A program made the translations under genes and the position numbers. This document shows, piece after piece, positions 5,992 through 14,189 of a DNA stretch of 14,893 bases. The stretch comes from Victivallales bacterium (GTDB taxonomy: Bacteria > Verrucomicrobiota > Lentisphaeria > Oligosphaerales > Lenti-02): assembly GCA_018648945.1 (NCBI GenBank), contig JABGQJ010000115.1, positions 1 to 14,893 on the forward strand, given 5' to 3'. A model generated the notes under the pieces. It had not been told where the DNA came from. It saw only the letters and a program-made list of their open reading frames with translations, and did not search any database. How positions within the stretch are numbered: position 1 is the stretch's first letter; each line of letters starts with the position of its first letter.

Positions 5992-8970
5992 CTACCAGGC
6001 CGGGGGCTTCAGCCCCTCGAACGAGGACAGATTGGCGGGCTCACGCCCCTTCTCGAACGCCTGCAAGTGTTCCTGGAGTCCTACCAAGCTCGACAGGTCA
6101 CTCGTCACATTGGCGATGGCCTCGCGCTGCGTGCGCACGGCATCGTCGAACCGCCCGTTCGCAGCATAGGCGCACGCGAGGGTGTCGAGGACACTCGAGC
6201 GGTCCTGCTCGCCGGTGGTCAGGGCCGCCGCCTTCCTGGCGAGTATCAACGCGTCTGCCGGGTTCTTGAGGGAGGGCTGCGTCAGGTAGGTCCAGGCGAG
6301 CCGGTTCAGGACCCTGGAATCTTCGGGGTCCAGCCCAATGGCCCGGGCGCAGTCAACCTGTGCCTTGTCCATGTCTCCGGCTCTGGCCCAGGCCAAGCCG
6401 CGCTGGATGTAGCCGGCGGCCCAACCGGGGTTGCGCTGCAACGCCACGGTATAGGCCTCAATCGCCTTCGCGCCTGCGCCCCGGTTCTGCCAGATCGCGG
6501 CCCGGCGGGCATGGGCCTCACCGTAATCGGGCAGCAACTCGATGGCCTTCGTGTAATCCCGGAGGGCCTCGTCCAGCCGTCCCTGCCGTTCATGCCCCAG
6601 GCCACGGAGCCGGTAGACGATTGGGGAATTGGGGGACTGCTTGACGAGCGCGTCGAGGAAGGTCGCGAGTTGGCGGAGTTTCCCCTGTTCCTCCCAGACC
6701 CGCGCCCGATTCTGCCAGCCCGTCAGGTCGGGGTCAGATTTCCGGCTCACCATCGCCTTGGTGTACCAGATGGCTGCCGCGTCGAGGTCCTGTGCAACTC
6801 CATAGCCCTTCTCGTGGCAGGCACCCAACTCGTACAGGGCCTCGCTGTAGCCCTGCGCGGCTGATTTCTGGAACCAGGTCACAGCCTGCTTGTCGTCTCG
6901 CGCGATGCCGCGGCCGCAATGCAGGAGGAATCCAAGCAGACACTGCGCCTGCCGTTCCCCCTTCTCGGCCGCCTGCTTGCACCACTTGGCAGCCTCTTGG
7001 TCGTCCCGTTCCACTCCCTCGCCACGGCAGTAGCAGTCGGCAAGCCGGTACTGGGCGGTAGCATCGCCCTGCTCGGCGGCCCTGCGGAACCAGGGAACGG
7101 CCTCTCGGCTGTCCTTTCTAGTGCCGATGCCGTCTGCATGGGCTGCTCCGAATTCCCGCTGTGCCGCCGCGTTTCCGCCCATGGCTCTTGCCTTGGCGGT
7201 CAGGAAGCTGTCGCGTTCCCGCATCTTCCGCTTGGCGCTTGCGTATCCCCCGGCAGCCGCCCTGCCGAACCAGATGAGTGCCTGGTCGTGGTCACGGGTC
7301 ACGCCATACCCTTCCTCATACATGCGCCCCACATGGTGCTGGCCCCTGGCGTCCTCCTGTTCGGCTGCCTTGCGGTACCACTCCAGCGCCTTGGCGTAAT
7401 CCTTCTTGACGCCGGTCCCGCGCCGGCAGGCATGCCCGAGGGACACCTGGGCTGTGGCGTAGCCCCGCTCGGCAGCCTTCCGGTACCACCGCGCCGCTTC
7501 CGTCCTGTCCCTGGCTACGCCGCGACCGTTGTAGTACGCGTCGCCAAGTCCGTGTTCAGCCGAAGCGTTCTGCTTGTCGGCGGCTTTCAGGTACCACTCC
7601 AGGGCCTTCGTGTAGTCCTGTCCCACTCCATCGCCGTGGGTGTAGGCGTCCCCGACTTCGCTCTGTGCCATCGCATCGCCCTCCTTGGCGAGGGGCAGCG
7701 CCTGGACGAACTCATCGTGCCTCAGGACCTTGGCCTCGGCTTCCGCGTATTCCCTCGCCGCCGCCTTTCGATACCAAGCCAGGGCTCTCTCATAGTTCCG
7801 CTCCACGCCATTGCCTTCCTCGTACAGCTTGCCTATGGCGTATTCTGCCCGGGGCTCCTTTTGCCCGGCGGCCTGTCCGTACCACCTGATCGCCACGGCA
7901 TCATTCCGTTCCACCCCCCGACCATAGCGGTAGGCGTGACCCACGTGTAGCTGGGCCTTGGCATGGCCCTTCTCGGCAGCCTTCCGGAACCACTGGGCCG
8001 CCTCCGCGTCGTTCCTGTCTACCCCTTGGCCGTAGCGGTATTGGAGCGCCACGTTATACTGCGCCAGGGCATAGCCCTGTTGGGCCGCTCCCAGGTACCA
8101 CTTGACGGCTTCCTGCGGGTCCTGCGGAACCCCATCCCCCGATTCGTAGCGACGTCCCATGTCGTTCTGCGCCCGGGCATCGCCGGCCAACGCCTGCTGC
8201 CGTACCCCGGCGGCCTGCTGCTCCGCTTTCCGCTGCCTCTCCTTGTCCGCTGGGCTTTGCATGGTTAGGCGTCCCTGCGCATTCCTGCGCCTCTGCATGG
8301 CAAGGACCTCCTCCGCGACCCGGCGTCTGCGCGCTGCTTCCTGCGCCCGGCGTTCAAGTTCATTCTCGTCCTGAAGAGACTGAGCGAATGTGCCGGTCCG
8401 GAAGAGCACCTCTGTATCGGACTCGCGCTGCAGAGTGAACCGCCACGAGCGCTCGCCGCCAAACGTGCCCCAGCACAGCGCCCCGTTCGCGCGGGCCTTG
8501 ACGTCGTACATCCGGCCCTGGAACTTCAGGCTTCCTGCCAGAGCTCGATCCTCCCCCGTTGCGAGCGAGATCTTGACCCGGTCGCTGGAGAACCTGTTCA
8601 CGAACGATGGTCCCTCCCGTCGCTCCAGTTCGACCTTCACCGAACCGGCAACGAACGTGGCGACATCCCCGGAAACGACGACCTTGATCGGGCTGGCCCC
8701 GTTCGCGTCCTTCATCTCGCCGGCCAGCGCCGTCCCGTCCAGCGCCGCCACGATCTGCATGACGTTGCCGGCGCGACTCACCGAGCCATCGAATGAGTCA
8801 CCCCGTTCGCAGAGCACGAGCGTATAGGCGGCGCCCTCGTTGTCCTTGCCTTCGTAGATCCCGGAGTAGGCCACCTTCGCCGCCATCTCGAAGGGATTCT
8901 CCTGGGCAACTGCAACCATGCCGACAAGCAGCATGCTCTTCACGACTGTACCGACTCGCATCCACGTCAT
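5992..8970 (-). CDS. Secreted Sel1-repeat and TPR protein
   Basis: The protein has 992 residues from the ATG at 8970, chosen because it starts a signal peptide (MTWMRVGTVVKSMLLVGMVAVA, then QENPF). A frame start at 9036 would add 22 residues that hide that signal. Residues 30-185 are beta-rich, with two related halves (YSGIYEGKDNEG and LAGSLKFQGRMYDVKARANG). A charged helical stretch (198-260) follows. Then come 12 Sel1-like repeats of exactly 36 residues, consensus GDAxAQxxLGxxYxxGxGVxRDxxEAxxWYRKAAEQ, in three groups of four (263-406, 431-574, 599-742), separated by two related 24-residue spacers. Residues 780-950 hold TPR units (SPIVYRLRGLGHERQGRLDE and others). It is probably a periplasmic or surface scaffold for protein contacts. 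It lies 69 bp after a second secreted protein, likely in one operon. Confidence 0.9.
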   Translation of the reverse strand: MTWMRVGTVVKSMLLVGMVAVAQENPFEMAAKVAYSGIYEGKDNEGAAYTLVLCERGDSFDGSVSRAGNVMQIVAALDGTALAGEMKDANGASPIKVVVSGDVATFVAGSVKVELERREGPSFVNRFSSDRVKISLATGEDRALAGSLKFQGRMYDVKARANGALCWGTFGGERSWRFTLQRESDTEVLFRTGTFAQSLQDENELERRAQEAARRRRVAEEVLAMQRRRNAQGRLTMQSPADKERQRKAEQQAAGVRQQALAGDARAQNDMGRRYESGDGVPQDPQEAVKWYLGAAQQGYALAQYNVALQYRYGQGVDRNDAEAAQWFRKAAEKGHAKAQLHVGHAYRYGRGVERNDAVAIRWYGQAAGQKEPRAEYAIGKLYEEGNGVERNYERALAWYRKAAAREYAEAEAKVLRHDEFVQALPLAKEGDAMAQSEVGDAYTHGDGVGQDYTKALEWYLKAADKQNASAEHGLGDAYYNGRGVARDRTEAARWYRKAAERGYATAQVSLGHACRRGTGVKKDYAKALEWYRKAAEQEDARGQHHVGRMYEEGYGVTRDHDQALIWFGRAAAGGYASAKRKMRERDSFLTAKARAMGGNAAAQREFGAAHADGIGTRKDSREAVPWFRRAAEQGDATAQYRLADCYCRGEGVERDDQEAAKWCKQAAEKGERQAQCLLGFLLHCGRGIARDDKQAVTWFQKSAAQGYSEALYELGACHEKGYGVAQDLDAAAIWYTKAMVSRKSDPDLTGWQNRARVWEEQGKLRQLATFLDALVKQSPNSPIVYRLRGLGHERQGRLDEALRDYTKAIELLPDYGEAHARRAAIWQNRGAGAKAIEAYTVALQRNPGWAAGYIQRGLAWARAGDMDKAQVDCARAIGLDPEDSRVLNRLAWTYLTQPSLKNPADALILARKAAALTTGEQDRSSVLDTLACAYAANGRFDDAVRTQREAIANVTSDLSSLVGLQEHLQAFEKGREPANLSSFEGLKPPAW
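6745..8184 (-). repeat. Three in-gene Sel1 super-repeats of 504 bp
   Basis: Blocks 7753-8184, 7249-7680 and 6745-7176 each encode four 36-residue Sel1 units. Spacers 7681-7752 and 7177-7248 each encode 24 residues. The period is exactly 168 codons with no indel. The two spacers align without gaps and share Y, A, A, K, D, F, A, A and the following G, A, A, Q. This points to duplication of a four-repeat block followed by divergence. Confidence 0.75.
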
Positions 8971-9039
8971 TATCTGTGCTCTCCCATCGTTGGTGATCCA
9001 GGCCGAGTCCGACGGGGCCGCCGCCGGGACCGGCATCGG

Positions 9040-10800
9040 CTAGGGGTAGTTCTCTGCGGAAAGTGGCGGTTCGCTGACCAGGGCCACCAAGCCCTTGCGA
9101 TTCCCGGACAAGCCTTTGACTAGCTCCGGGTCGGCGTCCATGATTGCCTTTGCCTCGCGCTGCCTCGCGACGAACTCCTTCTGCCGCGTGGCAACGTACT
9201 TCTCGGCAAAGGTCTGCCTCGCGCGTTCTCGCCAGGCTTTGCCTTTCTTCTTATTGTGCTCGGGCTTCTCCCCAAGCCGTTTCCGGGCGAACTTCTCGAT
9301 CTCCCTCCTAAGCTGGGCCAGTTGGTCCAGCAAGACGACGAACCGGGCGGAATCGGCGTGGCGCAGCGTCGCCATGCGGCGGAGGTGGGCGACCGCGCGC
9401 TTGTCCTGGTCATGGCCAGGCACGGCCAGGGCCTGCCGGATCTTGGCGTCGGCCCCAAGCCAATCCCGGCGGTCGAGGAGGGCCGCGCCAGCGTCCAGGA
9501 TTCTCAGGAACTGCTTCTCCCTCTCGGCATTGCGCTGCCGCTCGAAGACATTGCCATCGGCCTTTGGTGAGAACGGGTTCTTCGCGGCCGGGTTGGCCGG
9601 GCCCTTGCCGTCCGTCTGGGGCCCAAAGGGATTGGCCTTGTCGCGCGTGTTGGCGAGGAAGGGATTGTCCTCCGCCCGGCCTCTCGGGCCTCCCCCCCCC
9701 ACGGCAAAGGGGTCCTTGCCCTCTTCCGGCCTCTTCCGGGGAGGGCGTTGAGCGACGGGTACTGAAACCGTTACCGTGCCTGTGCCCGCGCGGCGCAGAC
9801 CGGGATTGGTGATCGCCTCAGCCTTCTTCACTGGTAGGCGGATCGCCATCTCGATCTGCTGGCCAGGGACCAGGCGAGCCCTTTCCCGGCACGATTCGGT
9901 CTTGCCATCCCAGACGAGTTGCAGGGACAGTTCCACGTCCACCGCACTGTCAAGTACCCGCTTCGCCTCCTCGCCGGGAACGTCCCAGCCGACCAGCGTG
10001 CCCTTGGCCAAGCCAAACCGGCCTTTCAGCACAAGGGCGTCGGCAGTCCTCCAGATGCGCAATCGCGCGGGATGGGCCGAGACGGCGAGTCCGATCGGCT
10101 TCACACTGATATTTCCCTTCAGGTCGCCACAGTAGTCCAGGAGCTTCCTCCAGCCCTTCCTCTCATTCCCCTTCGTGACCGCTTCGCCCCCAAGTGCCGG
10201 CTGTTCCTCAACCGGCAGGAGACCGGTCAGGGGCGTGTCTTCCCCGTAGGCCCCAACGAAGATCCGCCGCCATTCGCCGTTGAGATTCGGCTCGTTGATG
10301 CTGACTCGCTTGCCCATGCGCACGGTGGCCCGCACGACTTGCAGGCTCTGGAGCGAAAGGCCGCTCCCGAACAGGCGCTTCGTCGTGGCCCGGTCGGCGT
10401 GCCTCCCCTTGCTGTCCAGGAACCAGCGATTCCAGTCCGGGCTGCCCCATGCCGCAGCGTTGTGCCATTTGCCCCGTTCGCCCACGGTGTCGGGCGAAAA
10501 CTCGATGCGGTATCCGGTTTCCTTGCCGCCGCTGAGTACATCGGCGCGGAAGTGGATGTCGGTGATTTGGGCCGGGTGGTTGGCGTCTTCGAGGAGGATG
10601 TCGAACTTCTGGAGCGGTTCGCCCATTCGGCTTGAGATATGGTAGCGCACCCGCATGTCGCCGAGGGCCACGCGACCGTGGTCGCCGCCCTCGCTCCACC
10701 CGGTAGTGCGCAGTTCGCCCTCGTGGAGGAGCGGGACGGCACGGAGGGGCGACAGAACCAGGACGAGGAGCAGAACCGCAAACAGGTGTGGAGCTCTCAT
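9040..10800 (-). CDS. Secreted protein of unknown function with NPF-rich linker and helical C-terminus
   Basis: I do not recognise a family for these 586 residues. Residues 1-21 are a clear signal peptide (FAVLLLVLVLSPLRA) with likely cleavage before VPLL. Residues 25-345 are rich in beta strands and appear to form two sandwich-like domains (about 28-190 and 228-345). Residues 350-420 are a Pro/Gly/Asn linker with DPF (363-365) and NPF (379, 390, 408) motifs spaced 11-18 residues apart. Residues 420-555 are long charged helices (LLDQLAQLRREIEKFARKRL), possibly TPR-like or a coiled coil. The ATG at 10800 precedes the signal peptide, and AGAGAG lies seven bases upstream. A run of nine G on the coding strand encodes part of the linker. 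The downstream Sel1 protein also has an NPF just after its signal peptide, so the two may act together outside the cytoplasm. Confidence 0.8.
   Translation of the reverse strand: MRAPHLFAVLLLVLVLSPLRAVPLLHEGELRTTGWSEGGDHGRVALGDMRVRYHISSRMGEPLQKFDILLEDANHPAQITDIHFRADVLSGGKETGYRIEFSPDTVGERGKWHNAAAWGSPDWNRWFLDSKGRHADRATTKRLFGSGLSLQSLQVVRATVRMGKRVSINEPNLNGEWRRIFVGAYGEDTPLTGLLPVEEQPALGGEAVTKGNERKGWRKLLDYCGDLKGNISVKPIGLAVSAHPARLRIWRTADALVLKGRFGLAKGTLVGWDVPGEEAKRVLDSAVDVELSLQLVWDGKTESCRERARLVPGQQIEMAIRLPVKKAEAITNPGLRRAGTGTVTVSVPVAQRPPRKRPEEGKDPFAVGGGGPRGRAEDNPFLANTRDKANPFGPQTDGKGPANPAAKNPFSPKADGNVFERQRNAEREKQFLRILDAGAALLDRRDWLGADAKIRQALAVPGHDQDKRAVAHLRRMATLRHADSARFVVLLDQLAQLRREIEKFARKRLGEKPEHNKKKGKAWRERARQTFAEKYVATRQKEFVARQREAKAIMDADPELVKGLSGNRKGLVALVSEPPLSAENYP
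9692..9700. repeat. C9/G9 homopolymer inside the secreted-protein gene
   Basis: Nine consecutive C on the plus strand (G on the coding strand) encode the glycines at 368-371. A one-base slip here would shift the frame after residue 370 and remove the helical C-terminus. The frame is intact as given. Confidence 0.6.
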
Positions 10801-10819
10801 CTTCGCACTCTCTGGGACA

Positions 10820-10827
10820 GGGGGGGG
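10820..10827. repeat. G8 homopolymer in the leader of the secreted pair
   Basis: Eight consecutive G on the plus strand lie 20-27 bases upstream of the ATG at 10800, so the leader mRNA would carry C8. A second G8 tract lies at 10918-10925. Length changes here could alter leader structure or promoter spacing. No strong -10/-35 pair was found upstream of this gene. Confidence 0.5.
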
Positions 10828-10930
10828 ATCTGCGGCCGGACGGCCTCAGTGCCAATACACTAGCACCTCTCCTCAGTCCCACAACCCGGTGGCCGACAAT
10901 GCAAGGTGGTTGGGCTCGGGGGGGGAGCAC

Positions 10931-11027
10931 GGGGAGTGGACGGAGTGGATGCAGGGCAATGCTGCTTGGTTGCTGGGCGAGCCATTCTGTCCATGGTCCA
11001 TGCCCGTCCATGCCGTCCATTCTCCCC
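10931..11027. repeat. Inverted GTCCAT/ATGGAC repeat cluster, intergenic (family copy 2)
   Basis: This lies in the 297-bp gap 10801-11097, which contains no credible gene. The left arm, GGGGAGTGGACGGAGTGGAT (10931-10950), is an imperfect complement of the right arm at 11000-11027, which carries GTCCATGCCGTCCATT (11006-11021). That 16-mer is the exact complement of 5786-5801 in the first cluster. Both clusters lie downstream of gene 3' ends, just beyond the hcp terminator in this case. Confidence 0.65.
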
Positions 11028-11042
11028 TCCCCCAGACACAGA

Positions 11043-11074
11043 ACGCCCCCGACGGTGGTCTCCGCCGGGGGCGT
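11043..11074 (-). terminator. Hairpin terminator downstream of hcp
   Basis: A stem of 13 bp with one mismatch pairs ACGCCCCCGACGG (11043-11055) with CCGCCGGGGGCGT (11062-11074) around the loop TGGTCT. It lies 23 bp past the hcp stop. On the minus strand the following bases are TTCTGTGTCT, a weak T-rich tract, so termination is likely but the site is not classical. Confidence 0.7.
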
Positions 11075-11097
11075 GGTGGGCTTGACTGCGGTTGAGA

Positions 11098-12738
11098 CTA
11101 GGCGAGCATGGCCGCCAAGTCCTCTTCAGGAGTCGTGATGGGTTTGAGGCCGAAGTTCTCGACCAGCACATTCAGCACGTTGGGGCCGACGAAGGCGGGG
11201 AGACTTGGCCCGAGGCGCATGTCCTGGATGCCGAGGTGCAGGAGGGTGAGCAGGATGCAGACGGCCTTCTGCTCGTACCAACTGAGGACCATGGACAGGG
11301 GCAACTCGTTGACGCCGCACTCGAAGGCACCGGCCAGGGCGACGGCGATCTGGATGGCGGAGTAGGCGTCGTTGCACTGACCGCAGTCGAGCAACCGCGG
11401 AATGCCGCCGATGTCGCCGAAGTCGAGCTTGTTGAAGCGGTATTTGCCGCAGGCGAGCGTGAGGATCACGCAGTCATCCGGCACGGACGTGGCGAGATCG
11501 GTGTAGAAGTTGCGCCCAGACTTGGCACCGTCACAACCGCCGATCAGGAAGAAGTGGCGGATCTGGCCGGCCTTCACGGCGTCGATCACCGGACCGGCCA
11601 CATTCAGGACGGCATTGCGGGCGAAACCGATGGTGATGGTCTTTTCTTCGGCATCCTCGGCAAAGCCAGGGGCATCCAGGGCGGCATCGATGACAGCGGA
11701 GAAGTCGCCGTCGTCGATGTGGGCGACGCCGGGCCACTGGACGAGGCCGGAGGTGAAGATGCGCGCCTGATAGGCATCAGCGGGCTTCTGGATGCAGTTG
11801 GTGGTCATCAGGATCGAGCCGGGGAAGGCCTCGAATTCCTTGCGCTGGTCCTGCCAGGCACCGCCGTAGTTGCCGACCAGGTGGGCATGCTTCTTGAGGC
11901 CGGGATAGGCGAGGCAGGGGAGCATTTCGCCGTGGGTGTAGACATTGATCCCCTTGCCTTCGGTCTGCTGGAGCAGGAGGTCCAGATCCTTGAGATCATG
12001 GCCGGAGACGAGGATGGCCTTGCCCTTGATGGGCGTGACGCGCACGACGGTGGGCTCGGGATGGCCATAGGCACCGGTGTTGGCCTGGTCCAGCAGTTCC
12101 ATCACCCGCAGGTTCACTTCGCCGACGCGCAGGGCCATGCCGACTAGGGCATCCACCTCGCCGGGGTTGCCGGCCAGGAAGGCGAGGGCTTCGTGGGTGA
12201 AGGCGTAGACATTGTCATCCTCAACCCCGAGGACGCGGGCGTGGTCGGCGTAGGCAGCCATGCCCTTGAGGCCATAGGTGATCAGTTCCTGGAGTCCGGC
12301 GACATCTGTGCCGAGGGCATCCAGCCGACCTTGTAGGCTGATCGCCGTGCCTTGGGACGCCAGTTCGGAGACGCTTGCAGCGGGGACGAACGCGGCGGGT
12401 CCGGCCAGGGCGGCGATGTCGGCACCAGCCGCCACGGCGATCTGCTTGGTTTCGGTCTTGACGACCGCGCCCTTCGCGGCTAGGGCGACGATGTTGGCGG
12501 CGTCGAAGTTGACGTTGGTCACGGTGGTGAAGAGTGCTTCGACGACGAAGGCGTCGGCGGCGGGGGTGGCGGCACCGGCCTGGCGGGCGGCGTGGGCGAG
12601 CTGCCCGACGCCCTTGGCGACATGGAAGAGGACATCCTGGCTGGTAGCGGTCTCGGGCGTCTTGCCACAGACTCCCATGGCAGTACAACCGGAACCCTTG
12701 GCGGTTTGCTCACACTGGTAGCAGAACATGCTAGACAT
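11098..12738 (-). CDS. hcp: Hydroxylamine reductase / hybrid-cluster protein, class I
   Basis: Hcp carries a [4Fe-4S] cluster and a hybrid Fe-S-O cluster. It reduces hydroxylamine in vitro, and in enteric bacteria it works as an NO reductase and S-nitrosylation factor during anaerobic nitrosative stress. The 546-residue protein has the N-terminal cysteine set C6, C9, C18, C24 (spacing 2-8-5), as I recall for the class I Desulfovibrio protein. All hybrid-cluster ligands can be placed: H247 (SGHDL), E271 (HGEML), C315 (TNCIQ), C402 (GGCDG), C430 (ACGKY), C455 (GQCND), E489 and K491 (WYEQK). The start at 12738 has GGAG eight bases upstream. It lies 23 bp after the Fe-S protein gene and is the last gene of a three-gene operon headed by an Rrf2 regulator. 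It is cytoplasmic, and the Fe-S neighbour is a likely electron donor. Confidence 0.97.
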   Translation of the reverse strand: MSSMFCYQCEQTAKGSGCTAMGVCGKTPETATSQDVLFHVAKGVGQLAHAARQAGAATPAADAFVVEALFTTVTNVNFDAANIVALAAKGAVVKTETKQIAVAAGADIAALAGPAAFVPAASVSELASQGTAISLQGRLDALGTDVAGLQELITYGLKGMAAYADHARVLGVEDDNVYAFTHEALAFLAGNPGEVDALVGMALRVGEVNLRVMELLDQANTGAYGHPEPTVVRVTPIKGKAILVSGHDLKDLDLLLQQTEGKGINVYTHGEMLPCLAYPGLKKHAHLVGNYGGAWQDQRKEFEAFPGSILMTTNCIQKPADAYQARIFTSGLVQWPGVAHIDDGDFSAVIDAALDAPGFAEDAEEKTITIGFARNAVLNVAGPVIDAVKAGQIRHFFLIGGCDGAKSGRNFYTDLATSVPDDCVILTLACGKYRFNKLDFGDIGGIPRLLDCGQCNDAYSAIQIAVALAGAFECGVNELPLSMVLSWYEQKAVCILLTLLHLGIQDMRLGPSLPAFVGPNVLNVLVENFGLKPITTPEEDLAAMLA

Positions 12739-12761
12739 TGCTCGATCTCCCGGGGCTGGTG

Positions 12762-13541
12762 CTAACTACGGTCCAGGACATCGCCCTGGATACCGATGGT
12801 GACAGTCTCGATGGGGATATCCCGACCCGAACGGGCCAGGGCCTCACCTACGATGTGGCTGATTCCGCCGCAGCATGGGACCTCCATGCGGGCGACGGTC
12901 AGGCTACGGATGGTGTTGCCCGAGAAGATTGCGACGAGCTTCTCGACGTAGTTGCTGGTGTCGTCCAGCTTCGGGCAGGCGATGATGAGCTTGCGCCCGG
13001 CCAGCAGATCGGTGTGCAGCTTGGGGTAGGCCGCGAGCACGCAGTCTGCCGCGATCAGCAAGTCGCAGCCTTCCCAGTAGGGGGCATTGGGCGAGACCAA
13101 GTGCAGCTGCAGCGGCCACTGGCTGAGGGCCGACTGGGCCGGCGCGTCGTCGGTCACTGCCGGAGCGTCAAGGCTGACGGCGCGGTGCCCGGGGCAGCCG
13201 CCAGCGGGAGCGGCAGGCTTGGCGGTGGCGAGACTGAAGGCCCGGAGCCCGGGGCAACCACCGGCAGGAGGAGTGGGCTTGGTTTGGGCCTTGGCCTTGG
13301 CCTGGTCGGCCAGGTGCTTCTGGACCGCCGCCTCGTCGTAGGCGTCCACATCGCGCTCTTCGATGATGATGGCGTCCTGCGGACATTGGCCGAGGCAGTC
13401 GCCGAGGCCATCGCAGTAGCTGTCCTTCACCAGCTTCGCCTTGCCGTCCACGATGGCCAGAGCGCCTTCGTGACAGGCCGGGACGCAGAGGCCGCAGCCG
13501 TTGCATTTCTTCTCGTCGATCTTGATGATTTTGCGTTTCAC
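12762..13541 (-). CDS. 4Fe-4S ferredoxin-domain protein, Hcp partner
   Basis: The protein has 259 residues. An N-terminal ferredoxin domain has C13, C16, C19 and C23 ([11 protein letters not shown]) and a second set C43, C49, C53 in the stretch [17 protein letters not shown], which is usual for this family beside hcp. Residues 91-124 hold two 20-residue repeats, [12 protein letters not shown] and [12 protein letters not shown]. The C-terminal part, from QWPLQLHLV (141) on, contains ADC (C167), ACPKLDD (C189) and EVPCCGG (C223, C224) and is conserved in this group of Fe-S proteins of unassigned exact role. Electron delivery to Hcp is inferred from the operon. The start is GTG at 13541, with AAGGA eight bases upstream. 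It is 28 bp downstream of the regulator and 23 bp upstream of hcp, so it is cotranscribed. Confidence 0.92.
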   Translation of the reverse strand: MKRKIIKIDEKKCNGCGLCVPACHEGALAIVDGKAKLVKDSYCDGLGDCLGQCPQDAIIIEERDVDAYDEAAVQKHLADQAKAKAQTKPTPPAGGCPGLRAFSLATAKPAAPAGGCPGHRAVSLDAPAVTDDAPAQSALSQWPLQLHLVSPNAPYWEGCDLLIAADCVLAAYPKLHTDLLAGRKLIIACPKLDDTSNYVEKLVAIFSGNTIRSLTVARMEVPCCGGISHIVGEALARSGRDIPIETVTIGIQGDVLDRS

Positions 13542-13569
13542 AGTGGGTGTCCTTCCCGGGGGAGTGGGG

Positions 13570-13983
13570 TTAGTGCAGGGACTTTTCCGTCGCTTCCTCG
13601 AGCGTCAGAGTGCCCAAGTTCTCTTTGAGTTCATCGATCTGCCGAAGAAGACCGCCGATGATGCAGCACTTGCCGTTGCAGACGGGCTTGCGGAGCAGGC
13701 ATTGCCGCTCCTGGATGGGGCCCTCGATCACTTCGAAGATCTCCAGGACCGTGATTTCCTTCGCCGACTTGCCGAGACGGAAGCCGCCGCGAGGGCCGCG
13801 CACCGCTTCCACCAGCCCGGCCCGCGTCAACCGCTGGAGAACCTTCGAGAGATGCGCTCCGGAGACTTGCAGGATCTCCGCAATCTCCGCCGTGGAGCGC
13901 AACTCCTCGCCCGCATCGGCCAGCAGGATCATGGCGTGCCAGCCGATCGAAGCTGCTTCTGAAATGCCGAGGAGAGAACTCAT
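13570..13983 (-). CDS. Rrf2-family (NsrR/IscR-like) transcriptional regulator with candidate Fe-S cysteines
   Basis: From the ATG at 13983 the protein has 137 residues, the usual Rrf2 length, and begins close to where family members start (SSLLGISEAASIGWHAMILL). An ATG at 14004 would add seven residues; neither start has a strong ribosome site. The winged helix spans about residues 28-75 (STAEIAEILQVSGAHLSKVL, then the wing VRGPRGGFRLG). Cysteines in CLLRKPVCNGKCC (C95, C102, C106, C107 in this numbering) match the place where IscR and NsrR bind an Fe-S cluster. Such proteins sense NO or cluster status and repress or release stress genes. It is the first gene of the operon with the Fe-S protein and hcp, and a dyad overlaps its promoter, so it is probably autoregulatory and controls hcp. 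Confidence 0.9.
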   Translation of the reverse strand: MSSLLGISEAASIGWHAMILLADAGEELRSTAEIAEILQVSGAHLSKVLQRLTRAGLVEAVRGPRGGFRLGKSAKEITVLEIFEVIEGPIQERQCLLRKPVCNGKCCIIGGLLRQIDELKENLGTLTLEEATEKSLH

Positions 13984-14013
13984 GTTTCGCGATCCAGTGC
14001 TCATGGTGATGCT

Positions 14014-14053
14014 TATTGTGGTACTACAATACCAGGATACGGTGGCGCGTCAA
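14014..14053 (-). promoter_or_regulatory. Promoter and overlapping dyad operator of the rrf2-Fe-S-hcp operon
   Basis: On the minus strand a -35 box TTGACG (complement of 14048-14053) lies 16 bp from the -10 TATTGT (complement of 14026-14031). The -10 is also one arm of an 18-bp dyad, TATTGT-N6-ACAATA (14014-14031), whose core is GTAC. Sixteen of 18 positions are symmetric. The dyad runs from the -10 across the predicted start, where a bound Rrf2 dimer would block transcription. The operator role is inferred from position and symmetry. Confidence 0.6.
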
Positions 14054-14189
14054 ACGTGTTCGGGTAAAAAGTGATGAAAAAGGTAGACATTCTCCTCTCC
14101 GGGGCGGCGATGGGGCGGGTTGACATCACCGGGGATGGGGGCACTTTGGGGTGGACACCTGGCAAACCAACGGACCGAGGACACGACAC

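Noticed and set aside
5635..6864. Plus-strand frame across the repeat region and the TPR part
   Set aside because: It starts inside the membrane-protein gene and runs antisense through the TPR coding region; no domain is seen.
6919..7950. Plus-strand frame opposite the Sel1 repeats
   Set aside because: Its periodic sequence is the mirror of the Sel1 repeats on the other strand.
11092..12147. Plus-strand frame opposite hcp
   Set aside because: hcp is certain from its cluster ligands; the opposing frame has only low-complexity Asp/Gly/Val sequence.
12738..13628. Plus-strand frame opposite the Fe-S protein
   Set aside because: It is antisense to a conserved ferredoxin-domain gene and its GLGLGLGL run reflects the Ala/Lys/Pro-rich linker on the other strand.
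14120..14148. TTGACA as -35 of a promoter for the LVIVD gene
   Set aside because: The -35 is perfect, but no acceptable -10 lies 16-18 bp downstream (ACTTTG at best).
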